From Paenarthrobacter sp. (GTDB lineage Bacteria > Actinomycetota > Actinomycetes > Actinomycetales > Micrococcaceae), in assembly GCA_031179305.1 (NCBI GenBank), contig JAPSHX010000002.1, forward strand, positions 186,001 through 250,000: a stretch of 64,000 bases of DNA, read 5' to 3'. Numbering within the stretch: the first letter of the stretch is position 1; the number at the start of each line of letters is the position of its first letter. The notes below the pieces were generated by a model. That model had not been told where the DNA came from. It was given only the letters and a program-made list of their open reading frames with translations, and did not search any database. Below, piece after piece: positions 1-11,986 of the stretch. The position numbers and the translations under genes were made by a program.

Positions 1-798
1 GAACATGGCTGCCATGCCGAGACCAATCAATCCTGTCCACATGAGATGCGGAGGCAGTTCGACTGGACGGTCAACAGTGGGGTACCAGAAGGCCCAGTGG
101 AATAATTCGACAGCAACTGTGATCGGGTTGAGCTGATAGATCACCAACACCCAAGGTGGCGCCAGCCGGCGGATCATGGTCCAGTCATAGAGCACCGGCG
201 ACGTCCATGTAACGATCATCATCAACATATCCACGATGTTTTCAGCATCGCGGAAGAAGACATTGATGGCGCCAGCCAAAAGGCCCAAACCCGTTGCCGT
301 AACTGCCACAATGACGAAGCCCAAAGCAGCTCCAATGAGCTGCATAACGTCTGGTTTCCACCCGCTCAGCAGCGCCGCTGCCAACAGGACAACAAGTTGT
401 GGGAGGAAATGAACCGCTGCCACCCACACCGACGCGACGGGGAACAACTCCCTCGGCAGGTAGATCTTTTTGACCAAGGCAGCATTCGACACGATGGATC
501 TCGTGGCATTCGAAAACGCTTCGGAGAAAAAGTTGATGACGATGACGCCGGAGAACATGTACAGCGCGTAATTGGGAATTTGGTCCCCGACTCGCAGGAC
601 AATTCCCAAAGCGAAGAACAGCACAACGTACTGAACCAACGGCTTGACATAGGACCAGGCGAGACCGAGGACGGAGCCCCGGTACCTTACACGGAGTTCC
701 TTACGGACAATCAGCTTGAGGAGGTATCGGCGCCGGTAAACGTCCAGCAGCCCGGCACCTACACCGGGAACTGCATAAGTATCTGTGGAAGTCGTCAT
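1..798 (-). CDS. ABC-2 type polysaccharide export permease (partial)
   Basis: The gene runs off the left edge, and 266 residues from an ATG at 798 are visible without a stop. The translation starts with a short soluble stretch containing RKELRVRYRGSVLGLAWSY, a typical N-terminus of Wzm/RfbA-type ABC-2 permeases. Several hydrophobic membrane segments follow, with the INVFFRDAENIV loop common in this family. The start is 2 nt after the stop of the galactofuranosyltransferase gene, so the two are probably co-transcribed. Placed behind glf and a GlfT2-like enzyme, it would most simply export a lipid-linked galactan or other glycan across the membrane; that substrate is inference. The partner ATPase would lie beyond the window. 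Confidence 0.85.
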   Translation of the reverse strand, partial: MTTSTDTYAVPGVGAGLLDVYRRRYLLKLIVRKELRVRYRGSVLGLAWSYVKPLVQYVVLFFALGIVLRVGDQIPNYALYMFSGVIVINFFSEAFSNATRSIVSNAALVKKIYLPRELFPVASVWVAAVHFLPQLVVLLAAALLSGWKPDVMQLIGAALGFVIVAVTATGLGLLAGAINVFFRDAENIVDMLMMIVTWTSPVLYDWTMIRRLAPPWVLVIYQLNPITVAVELFHWAFWYPTVDRPVELPPHLMWTGLIGLGMAAMF

Positions 799-800
799 TG

Positions 801-4039
<3,239 letters not shown>

Positions 4040-4110
4040 TCAAGGCTACCCGACGTTGCGATCGTTCCCCGATTCGGCGGCGCATGGCAGCGAGGCAGCA
4101 TTTGTTCCGG

Positions 4111-4153
4111 AAAAAACGAACAGGAGGCGTGGCCCATAGCCAGCCTCCCGTTC
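4111..4153 (-). terminator. Rho-independent terminator of the diacetamido-sugar operon
   Basis: An 11-bp stem (gaacaggaggc paired with gcctcccgttc, one G-U pair) is extended by a further TGGC/GCCA pairing. On the minus strand it is followed by a six-T run (complement of 4111-4116). It lies just past the stop of the oxidoreductase gene at 4176 and separates that operon from glf. Confidence 0.85.
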
Positions 4154-4175
4154 AATACTGCAAAAAGAACAATGC

Positions 4176-5162
4176 TTAGAGCGAGATCACGGAGCCTGTC
4201 CCTGCGGACTCGAGCACTGCTTCGGCAACGCGAAGGGTCTCGAGCCCCTCCGCCATTGTGACAATGTTCATGGACTTTCCGAGTACGGCATCACGGAAGG
4301 CCTCGTGTTCCATCTTGAGCGGTTCGCGTTTTGCCAGGGCAAAGCGCGTGGATGACCCCTCGGACACACCACGGAAGGCCGCGATGGAATCCCAGTCTGT
4401 CTGGAATGTGCCATTTTCAATGAATGTCAGATCAGCGGAGATAGTGTCGGCAATGTATGCACCGCGCTCACCCAGGACAACGGTGGTGCGCTCCTTCATG
4501 GGCGAGAGCCAGTTGACGATGTGGTTGGTGACTACCCCGCTCTTGAGGTGGCCAATTGCAGTGACCATATCCTCGTGCTCGCGTCCGCTCCTGGAGGTGG
4601 TATGAGCAACAACATTTACGAAATTACTCTGTGCAAGCCAGGCAGTGAGGTCGATGTCGTGAGTTGCCAGGTCCTTGACCACGCCAACGTCCGCGATGCG
4701 GGAAGGGAATGGCCCCTGGCGTCGGGTCGAGATCTGATAAACCTCTCCGAGGTCGCCGTTGCCGAGCCGTTCGCGGAGGCTTTGCAATGACGGGTTGAAG
4801 CGCTCGATGTGGCCTACCGCCCCGATCAATCCCCGCGAGTCGAACGCTTCGGCGATCCTGCGACCCGATACGGAATCGTTGGCAATGGGCTTTTCCACCA
4901 GGCAGTGCACGCCGGCTTCAGCCAACCGCAGTGCCACTTCCTCATGAAGCACGGTTGGCACAGCGGCTACGGCCATGTCGATGCCCTGCTCGATGAGCTG
5001 TTCAACCGAGCTGCACACCTCGAGTCCGCTGGCTACGTTGTGAGGGTCACCGAAGGAGTCAGCCACGGCAACGAGGTCTACGCCCTCCAGCTCGCGAATA
5101 ACACGGGCGTGGTGACGGCCCATCATCCCCAGTCCGATGAGGCCTGCGCGCAGATTTGCCAC
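4176..5162 (-). CDS. Gfo/Idh/MocA oxidoreductase, WbpB/WlbA-like
   Basis: This 328-residue NAD(P)-dependent dehydrogenase has a Rossmann motif GLIGLGMMG near the N-terminus and the EKP signature at 90-92 that marks the Gfo/Idh/MocA active site. The start is a GTG sharing its G with the stop of the aminotransferase gene (TAGTG). With the aminotransferase and hexapeptide acetyltransferase just upstream, it matches the WbpB-WbpE-WbpD set, in which the dehydrogenase oxidises C3 of a UDP-GlcNAc-derived sugar before transamination and acetylation. The family is clear; the exact substrate (UDP-GlcNAc uronate or another nucleotide sugar) is inference from neighbours. Confidence 0.85.
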   Translation of the reverse strand: MANLRAGLIGLGMMGRHHARVIRELEGVDLVAVADSFGDPHNVASGLEVCSSVEQLIEQGIDMAVAAVPTVLHEEVALRLAEAGVHCLVEKPIANDSVSGRRIAEAFDSRGLIGAVGHIERFNPSLQSLRERLGNGDLGEVYQISTRRQGPFPSRIADVGVVKDLATHDIDLTAWLAQSNFVNVVAHTTSRSGREHEDMVTAIGHLKSGVVTNHIVNWLSPMKERTTVVLGERGAYIADTISADLTFIENGTFQTDWDSIAAFRGVSEGSSTRFALAKREPLKMEHEAFRDAVLGKSMNIVTMAEGLETLRVAEAVLESAGTGSVISL

Positions 5163-6253
5163 TAGCTTCCTGCCTTCGCAATGGCGTTGACCGCAGCCAC
5201 GATGCGATCAAGGTCGTCCTGGCTCAGCGACGGGTGAACAGGCAGCGACAATACGCTGGCGGCGGCTTCCTCGGTGACAGGGAGGTCATCAGACGTCTGG
5301 AAAGGAGCCAAACGGTGGTTCGGAATGGGGTAGTACACGCCACAGCCCACGCTATATTCCTCGCGCAGCGCCTTGGCGAAAGCGTCACGGTCCTCTGCGA
5401 TGCGAATGGTGTATTGGTGGTACACATGCTCGTAACCTTCAGACACCTTTGGAGTGACAACACCCTCGATGTTGGCGTCGAAGAAGGCCGCGTTCGCCTG
5501 CCGGGTCTTGGTCCAGGCGTTGATTTTGGTTAGCTGCACGCGGCCAATAGCAGCGTGGATGTTGGTCATGCGGGCATTGAAACCGACAAGCTCATTTTCG
5601 TACTGGCGCTCCATGCCCTGGTTACGAAGCAACCGGAGCCGTCGCTCGACGTCGGCCAAGCCGGTGCTGACCATGCCGCCTTCGCCGGACGTCATGTTCT
5701 TGGTGGGGTAGAGGCTGAACATTGCGAAGTCACCGAACGTACCAACCTTCCGACCATTGACAGCCGCGCCGTGTGCTTGGGCTGCATCTTCGAAGACCTT
5801 CACGCCGTGCTTTGAGGCGACTGCGCCGATACCGTCCACGTCGAAGGGGTGCCCATAGAGGTGTACGGGCATGATAGCGGCCGTGCGGTCCGTAATTTTT
5901 GATTCGACGGAGGCCGGATCAAGCGTGTAGTGGTCCATGTCCACGTCCGCGAAGACAGGAGTAGCCCCTGTCAGGGCTACGGAGTTGGCCGTGGCGGCGA
6001 AGGTGAACGACGGAACAATTACTTCGTCGCCGGGGCCAATGCCGGCAGCCAACAAGCCGAGGTGCAGTCCGGAAGTGCCGGAGTTGACCGCTACAGCAGC
6101 CCTACCATCGAGGAGCACCTGCGAGAACTCCTGCTCAAAGGACGCAACCTCCGAACCCTGTGCGAGTTGGCCGGAGGCCAAGACGGCCTCTACTGCCTTG
6201 CGCTCGTCATCACCGATGATGGGCTTGGCGGGGGGAATGAATTCGGGGCTCAT
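5162..6253 (-). CDS. DegT/DnrJ/EryC1 PLP-dependent sugar aminotransferase
   Basis: This 363-residue type I fold PLP enzyme carries the family hallmarks: NSGTSGLHLG near residue 57 binds cofactor phosphate, FEDAAQAHGA (about 154-163) includes the Asp that contacts the pyridine ring, and LYPTKNMTSGEGG supplies the Schiff-base lysine at 185. The family aminates 3-keto or 4-keto nucleotide sugars. The flanking dehydrogenase and acetyltransferase suggest C3 amination as by WbpE. It overlaps the acetyltransferase by 4 nt and the dehydrogenase by 1 nt, which indicates tight co-translation. Confidence 0.88.
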   Translation of the reverse strand: MSPEFIPPAKPIIGDDERKAVEAVLASGQLAQGSEVASFEQEFSQVLLDGRAAVAVNSGTSGLHLGLLAAGIGPGDEVIVPSFTFAATANSVALTGATPVFADVDMDHYTLDPASVESKITDRTAAIMPVHLYGHPFDVDGIGAVASKHGVKVFEDAAQAHGAAVNGRKVGTFGDFAMFSLYPTKNMTSGEGGMVSTGLADVERRLRLLRNQGMERQYENELVGFNARMTNIHAAIGRVQLTKINAWTKTRQANAAFFDANIEGVVTPKVSEGYEHVYHQYTIRIAEDRDAFAKALREEYSVGCGVYYPIPNHRLAPFQTSDDLPVTEEAAASVLSLPVHPSLSQDDLDRIVAAVNAIAKAGS

Positions 6254-6840
6254 GCCTCTACCTCTCGAAGGGTCTCGTTCTGTTCAACATATGTGGCGCC
6301 GGTCTCCGGGCATACCCAGTTCTCACCGCTGCGCTGCAGCGGGAAACCAGCTTTGCCGACCCAACCATGGCGTTTGGCCGGCACTCCGACCATCAGGGCA
6401 AAATCAGGAACGTCTTTAGCCACAACAGCACCTGCTGCCACTGTGGCCCATCGTCCGATGGTCACGGGGGCGACACAGACAGCGCGGGCACCGATTGATG
6501 CACCTTCACGAATGGTGACACCAACCGGCACCCAGTCGTGAGCGCTTTTTAAACCGCCATCCGGGCTAACCGCCCGGGGGTAAGTATCGTTCGTGAGTAC
6601 TACGGCCGGGCCGATGAACACTCCGGCCTCAAGAACGGCGGGCTCGTAGACAAGGGCATAATTCTGAACTTTGCAGTTGTCCCCCATCTTGACTCCGGTG
6701 CCAATATAAGCCCCGCGTCCCACGATGCAATTAACACCCAATTCGGCCTGCTCGCGGACTTGGGCCAGATGCCAAATCTTTGATCCATCACCAATAATCG
6801 CCTTGTCTGAAACATCGGCGCTCTCCGCAACCACTATCAC
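6250..6840 (-). CDS. Left-handed beta-helix (hexapeptide) N-acetyltransferase, WbpD-like
   Basis: About 196 residues form hexapeptide-repeat turns (for example VGRGAYIGTGVKMGD and IREGASIGARAVCVAPVTIG), as in LpxA/WbpD-type trimers that use acetyl-CoA. A C-terminal tail contains two cysteines. The probable role is N-acetylation of the amino sugar made by the next two genes. The start is uncertain: I use the GTG at 6840, which has GGAAGGA about 8 nt upstream. A TTG at 6876 without a clear ribosome site would add 12 residues, and a second GTG lies at 6834. It is the first gene of the three-gene operon ended by the terminator at 4111-4153. Confidence 0.82.
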   Translation of the reverse strand: MIVVAESADVSDKAIIGDGSKIWHLAQVREQAELGVNCIVGRGAYIGTGVKMGDNCKVQNYALVYEPAVLEAGVFIGPAVVLTNDTYPRAVSPDGGLKSAHDWVPVGVTIREGASIGARAVCVAPVTIGRWATVAAGAVVAKDVPDFALMVGVPAKRHGWVGKAGFPLQRSGENWVCPETGATYVEQNETLREVEA

Positions 6841-7050
6841 CGGTGAAGGTCCTTCCTCATTGAGCACACGCGACAACGAGATTCATCTTAGCTGAGAGAC
6901 CATGCCCCGGTGTCAAGACGGCTCCTGCATGGGCCCTCCGCAAGAGTTGTCCACATACGCCATTACGTTCGCATCGATTCAATCCGGGGTGCCATAGCGT
7001 CAGTCTTGTCAACCCGAAGTTCATTGCCGGACGAATGCAGAGGAAAGCCT
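6841..7050. promoter_or_regulatory. Divergent intergenic region
   Basis: About 210 bases separate the acetyltransferase operon (minus) from the FHA/FtsK gene (plus), so two outward promoters are expected here. I see no convincing -35/-10 pair and no strong inverted repeat. Confidence 0.35.
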
Positions 7051-10000
7051 ATGGCCTTGGAGTGCACATTGGTCTGCGCCCCTGGAGCCCCTCGGACAGC
7101 GGGCCCGGAAGAACTCAGCATCGCCGTCCCACAAGGAACGTCCGGCGCCCACGTTCAGCAGCTTCTCATTGAAACGCGTGGAACGGGCGTCCTCTCTGTG
7201 GATGGTCAACTCTTGGCCACTCTCACGGTGGGACTACCGCCGCTCATCTCGGGCGCCGTCATCGTCGATGGTTCTCCGCCGCATCGAGACACGAAAAACA
7301 TGTCCCTGCCCCTGATAATGCTCACCCATTCAGGACCCGGTTCAGGCTCCGCCTTCCGGATTCAACGGGGACGGTACTGCATAGGCAGGGGTTCGTTCGA
7401 TATTTCATTGCCGGATCCGGGGATGTCCAGGGAGCAGGCCTCCTTGGAGGTTTCCAGCACTGCGCTGATGCTAAGGGCGGTCGGCGGGGCGAATCCTGTC
7501 TTCGTGGATAATCAGCCCGTTCAACGAAAATACATCACGTCCTCTTCGCTGGTGAGATGTGGCAACTCCACCTTCACCGTCGTCACGGACAGTGGCCCCT
7601 TTCCGGAAATTTCAACTAATGCAGGTCGTTCGGTTGACGTACCACTCGGTATACCTCATACCGGTCGCGCCGGAAACCGTCCGGCAATGGCGTTGGCCGC
7701 CCTGCTGCCTCTACTTGCCGGTGTCGGCTTGGCCGTTGCAACAGGAATCTGGATGTACTTGGGATTTACAGCCGTTTCGGCGATCAGTCTTCTCGTCCCG
7801 CTGATCGCTGGGCGAAAGGGCCGCCGGGAACGCAGGCTGGCCCTTGACCGCGCAGTGCAGGAGGACATTGAACGACGCCGACACTGCTCACCGTCAGCTG
7901 CAGAGCTAATCGCGGCAGTTCACCGGGCTTCCAGGCCGGGACATCTGACGACCGAGCCCGCCGCGGACCATGAAGTTGTCGCTGCAGCTGCAGTGTCGCC
8001 GACAGGGACCAGCCGGCCAATACGGATCAGCGGTGAGGGCAACGATGTGTGGCTCCGGCTCGGCACAAGGCAGGAGGCCGCAAACGTGCGCCTTGTTCCT
8101 GACGATCCGCAGTTCCGGCCGCCGCCCATAGGCAGCGCGGCAATGACTTTGGATCCCAAGCATCCCGTAGTGACACTGTGCGGCCATCCGGCTCACACAG
8201 AGGCGTTGCTTCGATTCGTGTTGATGCAACTAGCCAGCTTTTCGGTCTCAGCGGACACGCCCGTCATTATTTTTGGCAGGGCAGGAAGGTTGCCATTGAG
8301 CGCCAGGTTCCTGCCCCGGGTCACGCTCACAAGCACCGTGGCCACCGCCCTCGCTGCGCTGCACCGCGCGAACGGAAAGGTGAATGGGATACTCATCATG
8401 CTTGATGATCCATCGAAGGATGAAGAATTATCGTCAGCCCTCCTGAAAACCGCTCAAACCGCAGCATGGCGGGTCATCAGGTGCTCCGGTCAATCCGAAC
8501 TATCCGGAGACGTCATCGAGATATCACCATCAGGGACAACAGGCTATCTGGAGACGGACGGTGAGCGCCGACACTTCATCCCGGATCTCGTACCAGCCGA
8601 AGTTTTCGATAGGTTCTGCCGCAGGGTCCGGGTGGCAGCTGTAGATGAAGGACCGGGAACGAGCGACCCGGTTCCGGAGGAATGTTCGCTCGTCGAGTTA
8701 CTTCCCCACGGGCAGCGCAGAGTGCTTCGGCGATGGGCCGCGGCATCCTCGCAAGACGGCCTCACCGCTGTCTTGGGCATAGGCCACAACGGGCCGCTGA
8801 TCTTCGACTTCAAGCGCGACGGCCCGCACCTCTTGGTTGCCGGGACCACCGGTTCCGGCAAGTCCGAACTTCTCCGGACACTTGTGGCTTCCCTTGCGCT
8901 GAGTGACTCTCCAGACCGCACGAACTTCTTGTTTTTTGATTTCAAGGGCGGATCGGGCTTGCGGCCACTAGCTGGACTACCTCACTGCGTCGGCCTGCTG
9001 ACGGACCTCAGCAAGCACCGTTTGGACCGCGCTCTTGTTTCCCTCCGTGGTGAGACCCGGCGTCGTGAAGAACTATTCGCTGCGGCCGGCGTGTCGGATC
9101 TCGCCGAATATCGACGACGGGCGTTGGCAAGCGATCCGGAGATCCCGTACTTGGTCTTGGTAATTGATGAGTTTCGCATGTTGGTGGACGAAGCCCCGAA
9201 CTCTCTCCGGGAGCTCATGCGTGTGGCCACCATCGGGCGCTCCCTGGGTATTCACCTGGTGATGGCTACCCAGCGGCCCCAAGGAGCCTTGTCTGCCGAT
9301 ATCCGGGCGAACGTGACATCAAGCATTGCCCTGCGCGTGCAGTCCGAGGCGGAGTCCGTGGACATCATCAATACGAAAGCTGCTGCCTCCATAAGCGTTG
9401 AAGCTCCGGGACGAGCCTATCTCGCAAAAGCTTCATGCAGCCCCGAAGAATTCCAGACAGCGTCCCTGTCGGTTTCCCACGCTACAGCTGGCCTCTGGCG
9501 CGACAGTCCCTTGCCGGCCGTGCAGTCGGCTTCGCAGGTTTTGGAGCCCACGTCCGGCGCAGCCGGTACGTCCGCCAACCAGGATTCCCTTTCGGATGCT
9601 GGCGCTGAACGGGTCGTTTTAACGGTCCACGAAGCATGGCAGCGTCTCTGCAAACCCCTCCCCAGACGACCAGTGGCCGCACCACTGCCCTCAATGATCC
9701 TTTGGCATGATGAGCTGCCTGAAGTGGATGGCCCCGCGTCCGGGCCCGAAGGGCGTTGGGCGGTGGGACCCTTGGCGATGCTCGACAGGCCGACGCATCA
9801 AGTTGTGGAACCGCTGCTGTGGTCACCTTCCAAAGCCGGCCATCTGGCAATGATCGGCAGCGACTCGAGCGGAATGCAGGAGTGCTTCAGGGCTGCGTCC
9901 GCAATGCTCGCGACCCAAAATCCCCAACCGCACCTCTACATCCTGGACGCAACGGGCATGCTTGGCCAGGTTAACGCAGGCGGTCGAATCGGTGCCGCTG

Positions 10001-11196
10001 TGAGCCTGCACCAACTGCACCTCGCAGCGCGGGTCCTTAAGCGCCTCGCTGCAGAAATGGAGCGGCGACGAAGTGCCGGCGAATTCGATGCGGCCAGTTC
10101 ACCTTTGGTCTTAATCGTGGCCGGGTGGTGCTCGTGGGCCACCGCGCTCAGGAGTGGGCCCTTCGGTTATGCAGAAGCAATTTTGCAGGACATCATCAGG
10201 GACGGTTGTTCCGTAGGCGTCACTGTTTTGATTTCAGGCGAGCGGGAACTCGTCAGCGCACGGTTTTTTGCCGCGATACAGAATCGCGCCTACTTTCCTT
10301 CGGGATCTTCTGAAGAATCACGGTTCCACTGGCCGCGGCTCCCTGAAATGGAATCCCTTCCCGGGCGCGCAGTGGTCATAGGAAACCTTGCCGGCGGACA
10401 TGCAACCGTGGCCCAGTTTCGTGTGGCTCCGGAGAACGGACGCTGGCCTTTCGGTGAGCTCGCCCCGTCTGAGCCGCCGTTCCGCGTACGGCCGCTTCCT
10501 GAGCTTCTTGGAGTTGAGGACTTCCGCGACCTTATGGCGCAGCCCCTGGTGCAAGCACTGCCATCAAGTTCCGGGCGGGCGCCGGGCAAGGGGGCAGAAG
10601 CCTACGCCTCGGAAGGCACCGCTAACGGTCCACTGTGGATTGGCATCGGAGGAGACGAAGCCCTTCCGGTAGCCATGCCGCTGCGGGAACATGGAGTCAG
10701 CGTCATCCTCGGTAGCGCTCGCTCTGGAAAGAGCTCAGTCCTGGCATCGCTTCACGCCCTGAATCCTTTGTTTCCTTGGGTGTACCCGCCGGACAGAGCA
10801 TCTGCCAGCGTTTTCTGGGCTTCGGTGGCATCCCAAGCTGCTGCTAAGACGCTGGCCCCAGACAGCATCCTGCTGGTGGATGACGCCGAATTGCTGGATT
10901 CCCAAGGCCGCCAGGCTTTGGCCGGCTTGGTAGGCACAGTGCGTGGAATCATCCTCACAGCAACAACGAGACCAGCCTTGCTACATCACTTGCCCCTGTC
11001 AAAGGAGATACAGACGTCCAGTATGGGTTTGGTTTTGGCCCCCGGATCACCCCACGACGGCGAACTGCTCGGCGTGAGGCTGGAATCCGATCGGGCCGGA
11101 CGCCCGGGGCGCGGCTTTCTCATCAGCGGGGCAGACGTGATGTCCTTTCAGGGCGTACTCACCACACGGATTCCACCGCAAGCCAAAGGGCACTAA
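7051..11196 (+). CDS. FHA and FtsK/SpoIIIE domain ATPase, EssC/EccC-like
   Basis: This 1381-residue protein has, in order: an N-terminal beta-rich region; an FHA domain (about 95-180) with the RYCIGRGSFDISLPDPGMSR core; two membrane helices (about 211-254); a full FtsK-type ATPase with Walker A GTTGSGKS at 598-605, DFKGGSG, and Walker B VIDEF near 705; a degenerate second P-loop domain; and a third with GSARSGKS near 1221 and LLVDDAEL near 1276. This is the plan of the type VII secretion motors EssC/EccC. I chose the ATG at 7051, preceded by AGAGGAAAG; an in-frame GTG at 6910 lacks a ribosome site. No WXG100, EccB, EccD or mycosin gene is in the window, so its substrate is unknown. Confidence 0.85.
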   Translation: MALECTLVCAPGAPRTAGPEELSIAVPQGTSGAHVQQLLIETRGTGVLSVDGQLLATLTVGLPPLISGAVIVDGSPPHRDTKNMSLPLIMLTHSGPGSGSAFRIQRGRYCIGRGSFDISLPDPGMSREQASLEVSSTALMLRAVGGANPVFVDNQPVQRKYITSSSLVRCGNSTFTVVTDSGPFPEISTNAGRSVDVPLGIPHTGRAGNRPAMALAALLPLLAGVGLAVATGIWMYLGFTAVSAISLLVPLIAGRKGRRERRLALDRAVQEDIERRRHCSPSAAELIAAVHRASRPGHLTTEPAADHEVVAAAAVSPTGTSRPIRISGEGNDVWLRLGTRQEAANVRLVPDDPQFRPPPIGSAAMTLDPKHPVVTLCGHPAHTEALLRFVLMQLASFSVSADTPVIIFGRAGRLPLSARFLPRVTLTSTVATALAALHRANGKVNGILIMLDDPSKDEELSSALLKTAQTAAWRVIRCSGQSELSGDVIEISPSGTTGYLETDGERRHFIPDLVPAEVFDRFCRRVRVAAVDEGPGTSDPVPEECSLVELLPHGQRRVLRRWAAASSQDGLTAVLGIGHNGPLIFDFKRDGPHLLVAGTTGSGKSELLRTLVASLALSDSPDRTNFLFFDFKGGSGLRPLAGLPHCVGLLTDLSKHRLDRALVSLRGETRRREELFAAAGVSDLAEYRRRALASDPEIPYLVLVIDEFRMLVDEAPNSLRELMRVATIGRSLGIHLVMATQRPQGALSADIRANVTSSIALRVQSEAESVDIINTKAAASISVEAPGRAYLAKASCSPEEFQTASLSVSHATAGLWRDSPLPAVQSASQVLEPTSGAAGTSANQDSLSDAGAERVVLTVHEAWQRLCKPLPRRPVAAPLPSMILWHDELPEVDGPASGPEGRWAVGPLAMLDRPTHQVVEPLLWSPSKAGHLAMIGSDSSGMQECFRAASAMLATQNPQPHLYILDATGMLGQVNAGGRIGAAVSLHQLHLAARVLKRLAAEMERRRSAGEFDAASSPLVLIVAGWCSWATALRSGPFGYAEAILQDIIRDGCSVGVTVLISGERELVSARFFAAIQNRAYFPSGSSEESRFHWPRLPEMESLPGRAVVIGNLAGGHATVAQFRVAPENGRWPFGELAPSEPPFRVRPLPELLGVEDFRDLMAQPLVQALPSSSGRAPGKGAEAYASEGTANGPLWIGIGGDEALPVAMPLREHGVSVILGSARSGKSSVLASLHALNPLFPWVYPPDRASASVFWASVASQAAAKTLAPDSILLVDDAELLDSQGRQALAGLVGTVRGIILTATTRPALLHHLPLSKEIQTSSMGLVLAPGSPHDGELLGVRLESDRAGRPGRGFLISGADVMSFQGVLTTRIPPQAKGH

Positions 11197-11247
11197 ACGG
11201 GAGCCACCCTCTGGCCATGCTGCTCCGTACCTTGACCAGCCCGATGA

Positions 11248-11748
11248 CTAGAGAGCCCCGGTAGCTCCACCGGTACGTGAAGCAAAAGCCACGACGTCCT
11301 TCTGGAAAAGGAAAATAATCGCAGCAAACGCCGGAACCAGCATCGCCAAGCCTTGCAAGACGAGCCCGCCGGTTATGGTGGGAAAACCAATGGTGAGAAC
11401 AAACAATTGGGCCACCAAGGCAGCCGCCCGGGTCCACCTATGGCCGCGGAACAGGAAATGTCCTACGGCAAATAGCCATGCAGCGAAGGCCAGCAGCAGC
11501 CCAAGGGTGAAGATAGCCCCCCAAAAGGTCAGCACCGGAGCGCCGGTCAACAGTTCGAACGCATACCAAGCAGCTGCGCTGAGGAGGGCGAGGGCTTCAA
11601 GCCCTACAACCACGGAGATGACGACAATTCCCAAGGGACGGCGGCTGGCAACGGGTCCGTTTGCTGCGAGGCTCGCCGTCGTATCAGGATCATCGCTTCC
11701 GTCCGGGCCGGACGCGGGTTGGGCAGGGTTTACGGGAGGTCTTGACAC
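11248..11748 (-). CDS. Four-helix membrane protein of unknown function
   Basis: The 166-residue product has a hydrophilic, Pro/Asp-rich N-terminal tail of about 35 residues, then four hydrophobic segments separated by short loops. A charged loop (FRGHRWTRA) sits between the second and third helices. I recognise no catalytic motif. The start is a GTG at 11748. It converges with the FHA/FtsK gene, whose stop is 51 nt away, so the two are separate transcripts. Its start region faces whiB1, giving a 238-bp divergent region. Confidence 0.72.
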   Translation of the reverse strand: MSRPPVNPAQPASGPDGSDDPDTTASLAANGPVASRRPLGIVVISVVVGLEALALLSAAAWYAFELLTGAPVLTFWGAIFTLGLLLAFAAWLFAVGHFLFRGHRWTRAAALVAQLFVLTIGFPTITGGLVLQGLAMLVPAFAAIIFLFQKDVVAFASRTGGATGAL

Positions 11749-11846
11749 ACTGGCACACTACCGGACATAGTCATCTAGCAGTGAGGGCACTGGCGGCTGA
11801 TGTGATGCATCGCTCACGGATTCCGAGCATTTCGACCACTAACACC

Positions 11847-11860
11847 CCTTGTTTACAAGG
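11847..11860. promoter_or_regulatory. Palindrome CCTTG-TTTA-CAAGG in the whiB1 upstream region
   Basis: A perfect 5-bp inverted repeat with a 4-bp centre lies 127 bp upstream of the whiB1 start, immediately before a possible leader reading frame. It could be a transcription factor site. The symmetry is seen directly; any regulator is unknown. Confidence 0.4.
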
Positions 11861-11867
11861 CGTTAAC

Positions 11868-11981
11868 ATGAAACGCTTGACTCAGACGACCAAGGGGGCC
11901 CATGCGGGCCCCTTTCCTTTGGAGCCTCTCGTGAATGTTTTCACAAAAGGCCCTTCTAGTTCTCACGAATGGAGTGACTGA
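11868..11981 (+). CDS. Possible 37-codon leader peptide upstream of whiB1
   Basis: An ATG at 11868, preceded by AAGGCG about 6 nt upstream, opens a 37-residue frame beginning MKRLTQTTKGAHAG. It stops with TGA 5 nt before the whiB1 ATG, and its last codons contain the whiB1 ribosome site. The GC hairpin at 11895-11912 lies within its codons 10-15. Codon content cannot show that it is translated; it may simply be a 5' untranslated region. Confidence 0.3.
   Translation: MKRLTQTTKGAHAGPFPLEPLVNVFTKGPSSSHEWSD
11895..11912 (+). terminator. GC hairpin in the whiB1 leader, terminator- or attenuator-like
   Basis: A perfect 7-bp stem (GGGGCCC / GGGCCCC) with loop ATGC is followed by TTTCCTTT on the plus strand. 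It lies 75 bp before the whiB1 start, inside the possible leader frame. It has the form of a weak intrinsic terminator, and there is no upstream plus-strand gene for it to end. Confidence 0.45.
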
Positions 11982-11986
11982 TCAGC

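Noticed and set aside
6910..7050. An upstream in-frame extension of the FHA/FtsK gene
   Set aside because: The GTG at 6910 has no ribosome site, while the ATG at 7051 has AGAGGAAAG. The extra 47 residues look unlike a domain.
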